Source: Chitinophagaceae bacterium (lineage in GTDB: Bacteria; Bacteroidota; Bacteroidia; Chitinophagales; Chitinophagaceae). Taken from it: 64,000 nt of DNA. The position numbers were made by a program, and so were the translations under genes. A model generated the notes under the pieces. That model was given only the letters and a program-made list of their open reading frames with translations. It did no database searches and was not told the origin of the DNA. The stretch is taken from assembly GCA_016713965.1 (NCBI GenBank), contig JADJOC010000010.1, forward strand, positions 448,304 to 512,303, written 5' to 3'. Positions within the stretch are counted from its first letter, which is position 1, and the number at the start of each line of letters is the position of its first letter. Shown piece by piece: positions 9,024-19,103 of this stretch.

Positions 9024-10893
9024 ATGGCAGATAAAGATTTATTTAATTATACGGAAGATTCTATAAAAAGCCTGGATTGGAAAGAGCATATCCGTCTCAG
9101 GCCGGGCATGTATATCGGGAAGCTGGGTGACGGCAGCAGTCCTGATGATGGTATTTATGTGTTAATGAAAGAAGTGATTGACAATTGTATAGATGAGCAT
9201 ACCATGGGCTATGGAAAGCATGTGGATGTAACCATTGAAGGAAAAGCCATTACTGTAAGGGATTATGGAAGGGGTATTCCTTTAGGCAAAGTGGTGGATG
9301 TGGTGAGTAAAATAAATACCGGCGCCAAATATGATAGTAAGGCATTTCAAAAAAGTGTGGGGTTAAACGGGGTGGGTACCAAGGCTGTAAACGCATTAAG
9401 CCATCATTTTAAAGTAACAGCTTTAGAGAGGGTAAAGAAAAAACTGCTGAGTTTGCCAAAGGTGTGCTCATTAAGGAACATAAAGAAACCACCACAAAAG
9501 AAGAAAACGGTACATTGGTAACTTTTATCCCGGATGAAACTATTTTTAAAAACTTTCATTTTGTACAAGAATACCTAGATAACCAGTTTTGGAATTATTG
9601 TTACCTGAATGCGGGTTTGGTAATGAACCTGAATGGAAAAAAATATGTTAGCAAAAAGGTTGCTGGATTTATTGCAGCGCAAAACGAATGAAGATGAAAT
9701 ACGCTACCCGATCATTCATTTGAAAGGGGATGATATTGAAGTAGCGCTTACACATGAAAACGGCTATGGTGAAGAATATTACAGTTTTGTAAACGGGCAG
9801 TTTACCACGCACGGCGGTACCCACCTGGCAGCTTTCCGGGAAGCATATGTTAACACCATCCGTGAATTTTTTAAAAAAGATTATGATGCAGCCGACATCC
9901 GGGGAAGCATATGCGCTGCTATCAGCGTAAGGGTGCAGGAGCCGGTATTTGAATCACAAACCAAAACTAAACTTGGATCGCAAAATGTAGCAGAAGGCGG
10001 GCCAAGCATGCGAAGTTTTATCGGTGATTTTTTAGCACGGGATTTAGATTTATTTCTTCACAGGAATGCTACTGTAGATGCAATAAAAAACGCATTGAGC
10101 AAAATGAACGGGAGCGTAAAGAACTGGCAGGAATAAAAAAGCTGGCCAATGAAAGAGCAAAAAGGCCAACCTGCATAATAAGAAATTGAGAGATTGCAGG
10201 TTTCATTACAATGATGAAGCTGCAGGTAAAGACAGGGATAAAATTGCAGAAAAGCAAAAAGAAAGTACGATTTTCATTACCGAAGGTGATTCGGCAAGCG
10301 GTTCTATTACTAAAGCACGCAATGTAGAAACACAGGCTGTTTTTAGTTTGAGGGGCAAGCCCTTGAATTGCTTTGGACTGACTAAAAAAATAGTGTACGA
10401 AAATGAAGAGTTTAATTTGCTGCAGCATGCTTTAAATATTGAAGAGGGCTACGAAGGATTGCGGTATAATAATATTGTTTTTGCAACAGATGCTGATGTA
10501 GATGGCATGCATATCCGCCTGTTGCTGATGACTTTTTTCCTACAATTTTTTCCTGATTTGGTAAAAAACGGGCACGTTTATATTTTACAAACGCCTTTGT
10601 TTAGAGTAAGAAATAAACAGGAAACTATTTATTGCTATGATGAAAAGGAAAAGCAGGCTGCAATAAAAAAGCTAGGCTCTAAACCGGAGATCACACGTTT
10701 TAAGGGACTGGGAGAAATCAGTCCGGATGAGTTTGCACGCTTTATCGGCCGTGAAATGAAATTAGATCCTGTATTATTATTGCCTGAAACACATGTGCAA
10801 CAACTGCTGGATTATTATATGGGCAAAAATTCGCCGCAGCGCCAGGAATTTATTATTGATAATTTAAAGGTAGAGATAGATTTGGCAGAATAA
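9024..10893 (+). CDS. parE: DNA topoisomerase IV subunit B (several frameshifts)
   Basis: This is the ATPase subunit of topoisomerase IV, which with ParC decatenates daughter chromosomes. It opens MADKDLFNYTEDSIKSL. The GHKL ATPase shows HIRLRPGMYIG, EVIDNCIDEH, the Bergerat motifs DYGRGIP and VGLNGVGTKAVNAL, and the segment with FVNGQFTTHGGTH. The TOPRIM domain shows ITEGDSASGS and ATDADVDGMHIRLL. The frame shifts near 9430, near 9655 (KKYVSKK|GLLDLLQRK), near 10085 and near 10155 (five A instead of six in ERAKKANLHNK). All pieces are collinear and make about 623 residues, typical of ParE rather than the longer or inserted GyrB. The breaks in an essential gene argue for sequence error. Confidence 0.9.
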
Positions 10894-10894
10894 A

Positions 10895-11004
10895 ATTAAA
10901 AATGAAGAATTAAAAATTAGGAATGTTGTATGGGTAAAGAGAAGAATTAATTAAAAATGAAGAATTAAAAATTAGGAATGATTTTATGGGCAAAGAGAAT
11001 ATCA
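10895..11004 (+). repeat. 55-bp tandem duplication covering the start of the S23-like gene
   Basis: Two units of about 55 bases share AATGAAGAATTAAAAATTAG followed by GAATG...ATGGG(T/C)AAAGAG. The second unit carries the ATG used by the gene at 10986; the first carries a dead copy of the same start (ATGGGTAAAGAG at 10930). The AT-rich part is inverted relative to repeats at 11357-11383 and 11448-11476. Confidence 0.8.
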
Positions 11005-11303
11005 TTGTGGTTAAATCTTATAATTTTGGGTTAAGGGTAGTTAAGTTATATATGTTTTTGGGGAAGAATAAAATTGAGAGAGAAATTCTTATTCAGTTTT
11101 TAAAAAGTGGTACCTCAATAGGAGCGAATGTTGAAGAAGCTGAGGGAGCGCAATCTCATAAATATTTTATACATAAAATAGGAGTAGCATATAAAGAAGC
11201 CAGGGAAGTCCATTATTGGATAAGGCTTTTAAAAGATAGTGAATTGTTAGAAATTAAATTAGCAGATTCATTTATTAGCAATTCTGAAGAATTAAAAAAT
11301 TAG
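10986..11303 (+). CDS. Four-helix-bundle protein, S23/IVP family
   Basis: The 105-residue protein has the family pattern SYNFGLRVVKLYMFL, LIQFLKSGTSIGANVEEAEGA and KIGVAYKEAREVHYWIRLL. Related proteins are encoded by intervening sequences inside 23S rRNA genes and resemble the Avd helper of diversity-generating retroelements. They form basic pentameric bundles that may bind nucleic acid, and no cellular role is proven. The end at 11303 (SEELKN) is probably early: one extra A would read SEELKKLASI, close to the family's usual end. The gene is enclosed by inverted AT-rich repeats, described separately, and splits the parE-parC neighbourhood. Confidence 0.8.
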   Translation: MGKENIIVVKSYNFGLRVVKLYMFLGKNKIEREILIQFLKSGTSIGANVEEAEGAQSHKYFIHKIGVAYKEAREVHYWIRLLKDSELLEIKLADSFISNSEELKN

Positions 11304-11480
11304 CATCCATATAAAAACTTCAAAAGATAAGTAAGGGTGATTGAGGATTAAAAAATTCTAATTTTTAATTCTTCATTTTAATTTAATTTAGCATCAATAT
11401 TAAAAACTATCCAAAGATAGGGCAGGGTAGTATGAAATTAGAAAATTTTTAATTCTTAATTTTTCATTTTTAATTAATTA
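11300..11480 (+). repeat. Duplicated 3' segment of the S23-like gene with inverted AT-rich ends
   Basis: Two related units of about 87 bases begin TTAGCATC(C/A)ATAT and run through AAAACT...CAAAGATA to TTTTTAATTCTT(C/A)AT. Both encode versions of the last codons of the S23-like gene. Their ends are inverted copies of the AT-rich sequence at 10896-10920, so the gene sits in a potential long stem. Confidence 0.7.
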
Positions 11481-11481
11481 C

Positions 11482-12294
11482 ATGATACATATAGTTTTTA
11501 ACGAAGCCGATATAAAAGTATTGGAACAGGCGATTGAATTAGACGAAACCCTGAAAGGTGATATTATTCAGATAAAAGACGATTATGCTGTAGGGCCTTT
11601 ACAAAATATTTTTGTTGGTGAAGGAATAGAAAACAGAAGAAATTGGTGGAAGGATGTTTTGTCTGGTGGAGACTATGATGGAAAAGCCGATAGCACTGAT
11701 GTGGATGATTATAAAACTGCTGCTGAACTGGTAGGTACAATGCGCAGGAATGAAGAGGAAATTATTTGGATCTGGGCGGCGCAAAATAAGCATGATGTGT
11801 GCGGTTATTATTGGTTATTGAATTATTTAAAAGAGTTCCAGGGAAGGGTTTATATTTTATACTTAAACAACCTGCCTTTTATTAATGAGAAAGGCAATAT
11901 TTTTTATCCGCAGTGGCTGCATGAAATTCCGGCAAAAGAATTTTTAAAAGCAAAAAAATTAGCCAGGGAAATTACCCCAAGTGAATTTGAAGTAGACCCG
12001 GATGAGTGGAATAAATACAGTACAGAAGATAAAGGTGTGAGATTGCTTGAAGGCGGTAAAAAATTATTATCGCAGGATTATGATTTTTATGATACTGATT
12101 TAAAGAAATTCATTACTGGTGAATGGCAAAAAGCGTCAAAGGTTATTCATCAGTATTTAACTAAAGCAAAACATACTACCGGTGATGCTTATTTATTATG
12201 GCGGTTAAAAACCTTTGTAAAAAATAATGAAATTGATGTGCAGGGAGAATTAAAAAATATGAGAGATTTTGAGGTGAAGGTGAAAGCTCCGTAG
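11482..12294 (+). CDS. DUF1835 domain-containing protein
   Basis: This is an intact 270-residue cytoplasmic protein. The N-terminal DUF1835 region begins MIHIVFNEADIKVLEQAI and contains DDYAVGPLQN. The C-terminal half (GEWQKASKVIHQYLTKAK, DAYLLWRLKTF) resembles the DUF3658 part that often accompanies it. Function is unknown. Its last codons and TAG stop (KAP, stop 12292-12294) lie within the left REP palindrome of the neighbouring RAYT element, so the present C-terminus may have been set by that insertion. Confidence 0.8.
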   Translation: MIHIVFNEADIKVLEQAIELDETLKGDIIQIKDDYAVGPLQNIFVGEGIENRRNWWKDVLSGGDYDGKADSTDVDDYKTAAELVGTMRRNEEEIIWIWAAQNKHDVCGYYWLLNYLKEFQGRVYILYLNNLPFINEKGNIFYPQWLHEIPAKEFLKAKKLAREITPSEFEVDPDEWNKYSTEDKGVRLLEGGKKLLSQDYDFYDTDLKKFITGEWQKASKVIHQYLTKAKHTTGDAYLLWRLKTFVKNNEIDVQGELKNMRDFEVKVKAP

Positions 12295-12306
12295 GAGCGA
12301 TATGTT
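12285..12306 (+). repeat. REP palindrome, left copy
   Basis: AGCTCCGTAGGAGCGATATGTT contains the perfect palindrome GCTCCGTAGGAGC. Inverted copies lie at 12984-13007 and 13052-13074, on the far side of the transposase gene. Such palindromes in Bacteroidota genomes are commonly partners of IS200-like (RAYT) proteins. Confidence 0.8.
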
Positions 12307-12325
12307 AGGAAAATACGTTAACCCA

Positions 12326-12784
12326 ATGCCAAATACCTATTCACAATTATATATTCAGATTGTGTTTGCCGTAAAAGGAAGACACAATTTGATTAAAGAA
12401 TCATTTAGAGAAGAGTTGCAAAAATATATTTCAGGTATAATTTTAGAAAAGCAGCAAAAACTTTTGGCTATCTATTGTATGCCGGACCATACGCATATTT
12501 TGGTAAGTATAAAGCCTGATTTGAATATTTCAGATCTAGTAAGGGATATAAAATCAAATTCATCTTTATTTATTAAACAAAAAGATTTTTGCAAATCTTT
12601 TAGCTGGCAACATGGTTTTGGAGCTTTTTCTTATTCAAAATCACAATATTTAAATGTGGTAAATTATATTTTAAATCAACCTGTGCATCATAAAACGAAA
12701 TCGTTTCGGGAAGAATATTTGGATTTTCTGACTAAGTTTGAAATACAATATGATGAAAAATATGTGTTTGAATTTTATGACTGA
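12326..12784 (+). CDS. IS200-like Y1 transposase of the RAYT type
   Basis: The ATG at 12326 (MPNTYSQLYIQIVFAVKGR) is preferred over the upstream one at 12302, because Y1 transposases start at this strand and the upstream codons lie in the REP. The HUH metal site is MPDHTHILV near residue 52. The catalytic tyrosine lies in YILNQPVHH near residue 112. The HUH family cuts single-stranded DNA at hairpins. Domesticated RAYT members move or maintain REP palindromes, which here flank the gene on both sides in opposite orientation. Length, about 152 residues, and frame are intact, so the protein may be active. Confidence 0.85.
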   Translation: MPNTYSQLYIQIVFAVKGRHNLIKESFREELQKYISGIILEKQQKLLAIYCMPDHTHILVSIKPDLNISDLVRDIKSNSSLFIKQKDFCKSFSWQHGFGAFSYSKSQYLNVVNYILNQPVHHKTKSFREEYLDFLTKFEIQYDEKYVFEFYD

Positions 12785-12983
12785 TTGAATTGAGGAAAAG
12801 CTCTGAATATAAAAATGTTGAATAGAAATTCTATCGCTGAATGGATGCCGGATTGAGTGAAAAGCCCGGTGAAGCTTTGAAGCCAAGCTAATGTGCCGGA
12901 CTTGTAACGGAAAGCCGGAACAAAGATTGATTAATGGTATACAGCAGATAGCCCATAAATTTGTATTTTAATTTAAAATATTT
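12785..12983. other. Unexplained GC-richer, hairpin-prone spacer after the RAYT gene
   Basis: No gene is seen here. Positions 12841-12920 are markedly richer in G and C than their surroundings, with repeated GCCGGA/CCGG segments (GATGCCGGATTG, AAGCCCGGTG, TGTGCCGGACT, AAGCCGGAAC). It could be a structured RNA, a fragment of a retroelement, or part of the REP unit. I cannot assign it. Confidence 0.3.
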
Positions 12984-13074
12984 AACATACCGCTCCTACG
13001 GAGCTAAAACAATGGGTAATAATTTGTTGCTACTGACATACCGCTCCTACTGACATACCGCTCCTACGGAGCTA
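12984..13074 (-). repeat. REP palindromes, right cluster (two full, one partial)
   Basis: AACATACCGCTCCTACGGAG at 12984-13003, a partial ACATACCGCTCCTAC at 13036-13050 and a full copy at 13052-13074 are inverted relative to the REP at 12285. They lie directly before parC, whose ATG is 22 bases further, and may form stems in its leader. Confidence 0.8.
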
Positions 13075-13095
13075 AAAACTGAACATTAAAAAATT

Positions 13096-15605
13096 ATGGC
13101 AAAAGCAAATAAAGAAGAATACTTACACACCGACACAGGCATTTCTGGCCAGTACAAAACCTGGTTTTTAGATTATGCCAGTTACGTAATATTAGAAAGG
13201 GCCGTACCAGCTGTAGAAGATGGGTTAAAACCTGTGCAACGAAGAATATTGCATGCAATGAAAGAAATGGATGATGGCCGTTTTAATAAAGTTGCCAATA
13301 TTATAGGGCAATCCATGCAATATCATCCGCATGGGGATGCCAGCATTGGCGATGCTTTGGTAAATATGGGGCAAAAGATTTATTGGTAGAAACCCAGGGT
13401 AATTGGGGAGATATCCGTACCGGTGATGATGCAGCTGCACCAAGATACATCGAAGCAAGGTTGTCAAAATTTGCTTTGGAAGTAGCCTTTAATAATAAAA
13501 CTACAGATTGGGCTTTAAGTTATGATGGCCGGAAAAATGAGCCGGTAACACTACCCATGAAATTCCCGCTTTTATTGGCGCATGGAGCAGAGGGAATTGC
13601 GGTGGGGCTGGCCACTAAAGTATTGCCGCATAATTTTTGCGAATTGATAGAAGCCACGATAAAACATCTTAAAGGAAGAAAGTTTGATTTATATCCTGAT
13701 TTTCTTACAGGCGGTATGATTGATGTTACCAACTATTCTGAAGGCATGCGTGGGGGAAAAATAAGAAACCGGGTGCATATTGAAGAATTTGACAAAAAAA
13801 CATTACTGATAAAGGATGTGCCCTTTGGCGTTACCACTACACAGTTAATCGATTCTATTATTAAAGCTAATGACCAGGGTAAAATAAAAATAAAAAAAGT
13901 AACGGATAATACCGCTGCAGATGTAGAAATACAAATTGATCTTGCGCCGGGCATTTCACCCGATATTACCATTGATGCCTTGTATGCCTTTACAGATTGT
14001 GAAATCTCCATCTCACCCAATACCTGTGTAATTGTAAATAATAAGCCGCAGTTTTTGAGTGTACACGAATTGCTACGGCTTAGTACCGATCAAACAAAAT
14101 TACTGTTACAGAAAGAACTGCAAATTAAGCTGGCTGAGCTGCAGGAAAAGTGGCATTATACTTCATTGGAGAAAATATTTTTTGAAGAAAAAATATATAA
14201 AGAGTTAGAAAAAAGCATGAAACATGGGATAAGGTTTTAGAGGCAATTGATAAGGCATTTACTCCTTTCAAAAAAATGTTGAAAAGAGAAATAAGCAGGG
14301 AAGATATTATAAAACTAACTGAAAAGCCTGTTCGAAGAATTTACAAACTGGATATAGATGACTTAAACCAGCAGATTAAAGGGCTCGAAGCTGATATTAA
14401 ACAGGTTAAATACGATTTAGCTAATTTAGTAGATTTTGCAGTGGCTTATTTTGAAAATTTATTAAAAAAATATGGCAAAGGCAGGGAACGTAAATCAGAA
14501 ATAAAATTATTTGATACCATACAAGCCAAGCATGTAGCCATTGCCAATACAAAATTATACATGAACCGGGAGGATGGATTTGTTGGTACCAGTCTTAAAA
14601 AAGACGAATTTATTGCCGATTGTTCCACTCTCGATGACATTATCGTGTTTACCAAAGGGGGAATAATGAAAGTGGTAAAAGTATCTGACAAAGCTTATAT
14701 TGGCAAAGACATTATTCATGCAGCAGTATTCCAGAAAAATGATGAGCGGACTACTTATAATATTATTTATGTAGATGGCAAAACAGGAACCAGCTATGCC
14801 AAACGGTTCAATGTAACAGGCGTTACCCGTGATAAAGAATATGATTTAACCAAAGGTGCTGAGAAAAGTAAAGTCCATTATTTTTCTGTAAATGCCAATG
14901 GTGAAGCAGAAGTGGTAAAAATTTTATTAACACCCGGGAGTACAGCACGCAATAAAGAGCTGGAGTTTTATTTTGAAGAACTCGAAATTAAAGGCAGAAG
15001 CAGCATTGGAAATATTGTTACTAAATATCCTGTTAAATCAGTAAAATTCAAAGAAGCTGGAAGGTCAACCCTGGATGCTAAGAAATTATGGTTTGATAAT
15101 AAATTCGGCCGCCTTAATACAGAAGAAAAAGGGGAGTACCTCGGCAAATTTGAGGCGGAAGACAGGCTGCTGGTGATGTACAATGACGGCAATTATGAAA
15201 TAACCGACCAGGAATTGACACAGCGTTTTGATACGGAAAAGATATTGCTGATTGAAAAATTTAATCCGGATAAAACTATTACGGCGGTTTATTTGGATAA
15301 TGAAAAACTACAGTTTAATATCAAGCGGTTCAAAATTGAAACCACCACTTTGCACAATAAATTTCTATTTATAAAAGAGGGCAGTGGAAACCGGTTAGAA
15401 ACTGTTACTACACAGGATGAACCCATTTTAATTGTTCAAAGCGGCCGTGGCCAGCAAATCCGGAAAGCCAAATTTAAAGTAAAGAATATGGTGGAAGTAA
15501 TGGGTTGGAAAGCAGTAGGGGCAAAACTTACAGAGTTTTCAAAAGTGTGGAGATGGAGTGGGAGAAAAAGACAAAGACAATCCGCAAGCGGAACTGTTTG
15601 AATAA
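13096..15605 (+). CDS. parC: DNA topoisomerase IV subunit A (frameshifts)
   Basis: This is the DNA-breaking subunit of topoisomerase IV. The N-domain shows VPAVEDGLKPVQRRIL, the quinolone-pocket segment YHPHGDASIGDALV, and the catalytic tyrosine in APRYIEARLS. A coiled region follows, then beta-propeller-like repeats to the end. Frames join near 13378 (MGQ|KIYW to LLVETQGNWGD), near 14215 (ELEKS|KHETWDKVLEAIDKAF) and near 15540. A further shift near 15573 gives the natural acidic end KDKDNPQAELFE, with stop at 15603-15605. Total is about 835 residues, normal for Bacteroidota ParC. ParE is 2.2 kb upstream on the same strand, with mobile-looking DNA between them. Confidence 0.9.
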
Positions 15606-16027
15606 ATTTTTGTAATAGTAATATTGCTGTTTTTCGCTTCGGTGGTTGCCTGCCCGTCCGAAGGCGGGGCGCACCCTTGTACTGTCTATCTATATTAAAC
15701 ATACATTTTATTGTGTTACTATATTTGAGTAATAATTGATGCAGCAATAGCTAAATTACATAAATATCTAAACTGCTGGCAGTTGGTAAAAGTTATACAA
15801 TACTTGGAGCATGAAAAGAAAAAATCATTAAATTGTCAACTGCAAAAGAAATATTAATGGGACCTAAGTTTTATGATGCTTTAATTTAAAAGCTATTTAT
15901 TGAAATAATAAGTAGTAAATAATAGATTTTTATCAACCTTTTATTACTATTTTCGTTATTGTACAAATGATGTAATTATTTGTATTTTATACCTGGAACT
16001 CTCTTTGAAAGAATTAAAAATAATAAA
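15606..16027. other. Gene-free spacer before the secretion operon
   Basis: Apart from the hairpin repeat at 15644-15683 I see only AT-rich DNA with short open frames lacking any family signal. It must contain the promoter of the ABC-HlyD-TolC operon. No convincing TTTG-N20-TAnnTTTG pair could be fixed. Confidence 0.4.
15644..15683 (+). repeat. Dispersed intergenic hairpin repeat, copy B
   Basis: It reads GGTTGCCTGCCCGTCCGAAG, then GCGGGGCGCACCCTTGTACT. It has the same order as copies at 8938 (inverted), 20550 (inverted) and 33904: TTGCCTGCC, a GC hairpin, then CGCAC(T/C)CTTGTAC. It lies just after parC. Confidence 0.8.
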
Positions 16028-17730
16028 ATGGCAGAAACTGCTATAAAAACTTTACATACTAGTGCATTACAGCGTATTTTTAAAGTAATACGCCTGGAAA
16101 AAAATGAAATTTCAAGCATATACTTTTATGCTATATTAAGTGGTTTAATCCAGCTTTCGTTGCCTTTAGGTATACAATCACTTATCAGCTTTGTATTAGG
16201 CGGGTCTTTATCAACTTCGCTTGTTGTTTTAATTGTATTGGTGGTATCTGGTGTTTTTTTTACCGGTTTGCTACAAGTCAATCAAATGAAACTGATAGAA
16301 AAAATACAACAAAAAATATTCGTCCGCTACTCATTTGGATTTGCTGACCGTATTCCAAAACTTAACCTTTCCGCAGTAGACAATTATTATTTACCGGAAT
16401 TGGTAAATCGTTTTTTTGATACTGTTCTATTGCAAAAAGGCATTTCAAAAATTCTTTTAGATATCCCGGCAGCTTCTATACAAATCTTTTTTGGTCTAAT
16501 ACTCCTGTCATTTTATCATCCGGTATTTATATTTTTTGGTATTAGCTTAATTACAATAATTTTCATCATTTTGCGACTAGCCGGCGGTAAAGGCCTGGAA
16601 ACAAGCATACAGGAAAGCAATTATAAATATGCCGTTATTGGGTGGCTGGAAGAAATAGCAAGAGTAGTAAAATCCTTTAAATTTTCTAAAAATAATACAC
16701 TGCATATTGGTAGTACCAACAAGCTGGTAACAGGCTATCTGGATAGAAGGACAAGTCATTTCAAAATATTACTTATTCAATACTGGAGCCTTATCGCTTT
16801 TAAGGTATTAATAACAGCAGCTATGCTTATTGTAGGCAGTATACTTTTGGTAAATCAACAATTGAATATCGGCCAGTTTATTGCTGCAGAAATTGTGTTA
16901 CTAATGGTAATTACATCTGTAGAAAAGATAATTGTAAACTTGGATAAAGTATATGATATATTAACATCAGTTGAAAAACTAGCAACCGTAATTGACAAAC
17001 CAATAGAAAAAGTGGTACTATCCAATTTAATCCCCTAACAGAAGGCATTTCGATAGAAGTAAATAATTTGACATTTGCGTATGAAAATGACGTTAAAAAT
17101 AAAGTTTTACAAAATGTAACTTTTAAAATTCGCAAGGGCGAAAAAATTTGTTTAATGGGCCCACAAGGGGCAGGAAAATCTACTTTACTTAAATTACTTA
17201 CGGGTGCTTATCCTGATCACGAGGGAAATATCTTGCTAAATAATATTTCCCTGGGAAATTATGATTTGCAATCTTTACGAAATAATACAGGTATACTGCT
17301 AAGCCAACAGGATATTTTTAATGGCACATTACTGGAAAATATAACGATGGGTAACCGATCAATTACAGTAGAGCAAATTTTAATATTAGCCAATCAACTT
17401 AATCTTAATACTTACCTGGCTGATCTGAAAGATGGGTTTAATACACAATTATATCCTGCAGGAGAAAAATTATCCCGTAAGATTATTCATAAAATTTTAT
17501 TGCTGAGGGCTTTAATTAATACTCCACAACTTTTATTGCTGGAAGACCCGTTTGATATGGAACAATCTACCAGGGAAAGTATAATGAATTATCTACTTAC
17601 ACTGGATAGTACAGTTATAGCAACTTTTAATAATATAGACCTGGCAAAAAAGTTTGATACAATAATTTATTTCCAGGATGGTATTATCAAAGCATATGGT
17701 AAATGGGATGACATAAAAGATTCTTTATAA
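16028..17730 (+). CDS. ABC exporter of a type I secretion-like system, degenerate ATPase (frameshift)
   Basis: About 567 residues once the frame is joined near 16995 (a run of five A before GTGG). Residues 1-330 hold six membrane helices (YFYAILSGLIQLSLPLGIQS and following). The ATPase has a sound Walker A, GPQGAGKST, and a Q-loop, LSQQD. Its signature reads GEKLSRK instead of LSGGQ, Walker B reads LLLLEDPF instead of LLLLDEP, and the switch His is replaced by Phe (ATFNN). There is no N-terminal peptidase domain. ATG 16028 is chosen because the frame upstream lacks a helix. HlyD-like and TolC-like genes follow at 20 and 9 bases, so the three form an operon for export across both membranes. 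Substrate is unknown. Confidence 0.8.
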
Positions 17731-17750
17731 ATTAAAAAATATTCTACGCA

Positions 17751-19094
17751 ATGGATTATGTGAATATTAAGATTGAAGAACAATTAAATAATTTAAATTT
17801 AACTGCTCTGCACTTCATATATAAAATAAACACCAAAAGCCGGATAAAATATTGGTTTATTGGAATATTTGTGTTTTTATTAGTATTATTATTTATTCCA
17901 TGGACTCAAAATATCAGGTCAGCAGGAATGGTCACCACTCTGCGGCAGGAGCAGCGTCCACAAGAATTGAACTCTGTAATTCCCGGCAAAGTGGTAAAAT
18001 GGCATGTAAAAGAGGGAGATTATGTAAGTGCTGGTGATACTATATTACAACTGTCAGAAATTAAAGATGATTATTTAGATCCTAATTTATTAGGGCGCAC
18101 CCAGGAGCAATTATCAGCAAAGCAGAGTAGTATTGAAAATTATAAAAGCAAGGCCAATACTGCTGATGTGCAAATCAGCGCTTTATCACAGGGCCGGGTT
18201 CTAAAAATTTCACAAATAGAAAATAAGATGCGCCAGCAACAAATGAAAATACAAAGTGACAGTATGGAAATGCTGGCGGCCAGGAATGACTTTACTATTG
18301 CTACAGAACAGTTTCGAAGGCAGAATAGTATGTATGATAGCGGACTTGTTTCTTTAACCCAGCTGGAGCAGCGTAATGTCAGCTTTCAAAATGCAAATGC
18401 TAAAAAGACAAGTGCAGAAATTAAGTATTTAAATGCAAAGCAGGAATTAGCTATCCTTCAAATTGAATTAAATGGGGCTATTCAGGATTATAATGAAAAA
18501 ATATCAAAGGCATCAGGTGATAAATTTCAATCTTTATCTCAAATAGCAACAGGACAGGGCGAAGTTTCCAAATTGCAGAACCAATACATGAATTATGATA
18601 TCCGCAGTAAACTGTATTTTATACTGGCACCACAAAGCGGACAAATTACCAAAGCAAAGAAAGCTGGTATTGGCGAAATATTAAAAGATGGTGAAATGAT
18701 CGTAGAGATAGTACCTGATCAAATTGAATATGCGGTAGAAATTTTCGTACGCCCGGTTGATTTGCCTTTACTAGAAAAAGGGCAGAAAGTAAGATTTATG
18801 TTTGATGGCTATCCGGCAATTGTGTTTAGCGGCTGGCCAAAAGCATCTTCAGGTACATTTGGAGGAAAAATAGCTGCTATCGAAAATTCTGTGAGTGATA
18901 ATGGTAAATTCAGGGTATTGGTGACTGAAGATGATAATGACAGGCCATGGCCAAGGCAGTTAAAAATGGGCACAGGGGCACAAGCTATGGCTTTGCTTAA
19001 AACTGTACCTATCTGGTATGAAGTATGGCGGAATATAAATGGTTTTCCACCAGACTACTATAAAGAAAAATATAAGGATGAAAAGAAAAAATAA
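17751..19094 (+). CDS. HlyD-family periplasmic adaptor (membrane fusion protein)
   Basis: This intact 447-residue protein has one membrane helix near residues 35-53 (YWFIGIFVFLLVLLFIPW). A lipoyl-like half follows (IPGKVVKWHVKEGDYVSAG), then a long coiled-coil hairpin at roughly residues 115-265, and a beta-barrel return (IVEIVPDQIEYAVEIFV). Adaptors of this type link an inner-membrane ABC exporter to a TolC channel. The order ABC, HlyD, TolC in one transcript supports that role here. Confidence 0.88.
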   Translation: MDYVNIKIEEQLNNLNLTALHFIYKINTKSRIKYWFIGIFVFLLVLLFIPWTQNIRSAGMVTTLRQEQRPQELNSVIPGKVVKWHVKEGDYVSAGDTILQLSEIKDDYLDPNLLGRTQEQLSAKQSSIENYKSKANTADVQISALSQGRVLKISQIENKMRQQQMKIQSDSMEMLAARNDFTIATEQFRRQNSMYDSGLVSLTQLEQRNVSFQNANAKKTSAEIKYLNAKQELAILQIELNGAIQDYNEKISKASGDKFQSLSQIATGQGEVSKLQNQYMNYDIRSKLYFILAPQSGQITKAKKAGIGEILKDGEMIVEIVPDQIEYAVEIFVRPVDLPLLEKGQKVRFMFDGYPAIVFSGWPKASSGTFGGKIAAIENSVSDNGKFRVLVTEDDNDRPWPRQLKMGTGAQAMALLKTVPIWYEVWRNINGFPPDYYKEKYKDEKKK

Positions 19095-19103
19095 TATAAT
19101 AAA

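Noticed and set aside
10895..11004. Short CRISPR-like array
   Set aside because: There are only two units, with no unique spacers, no cas genes, and the unit contains the gene's own start codon.
9024..15605. The pair read as gyrase (gyrB, gyrA)
   Set aside because: Lengths and the opening residues fit topoisomerase IV of Bacteroidota, and the two genes are neighbours as parE and parC usually are. Gyrase cannot be fully excluded without a second pair for comparison.
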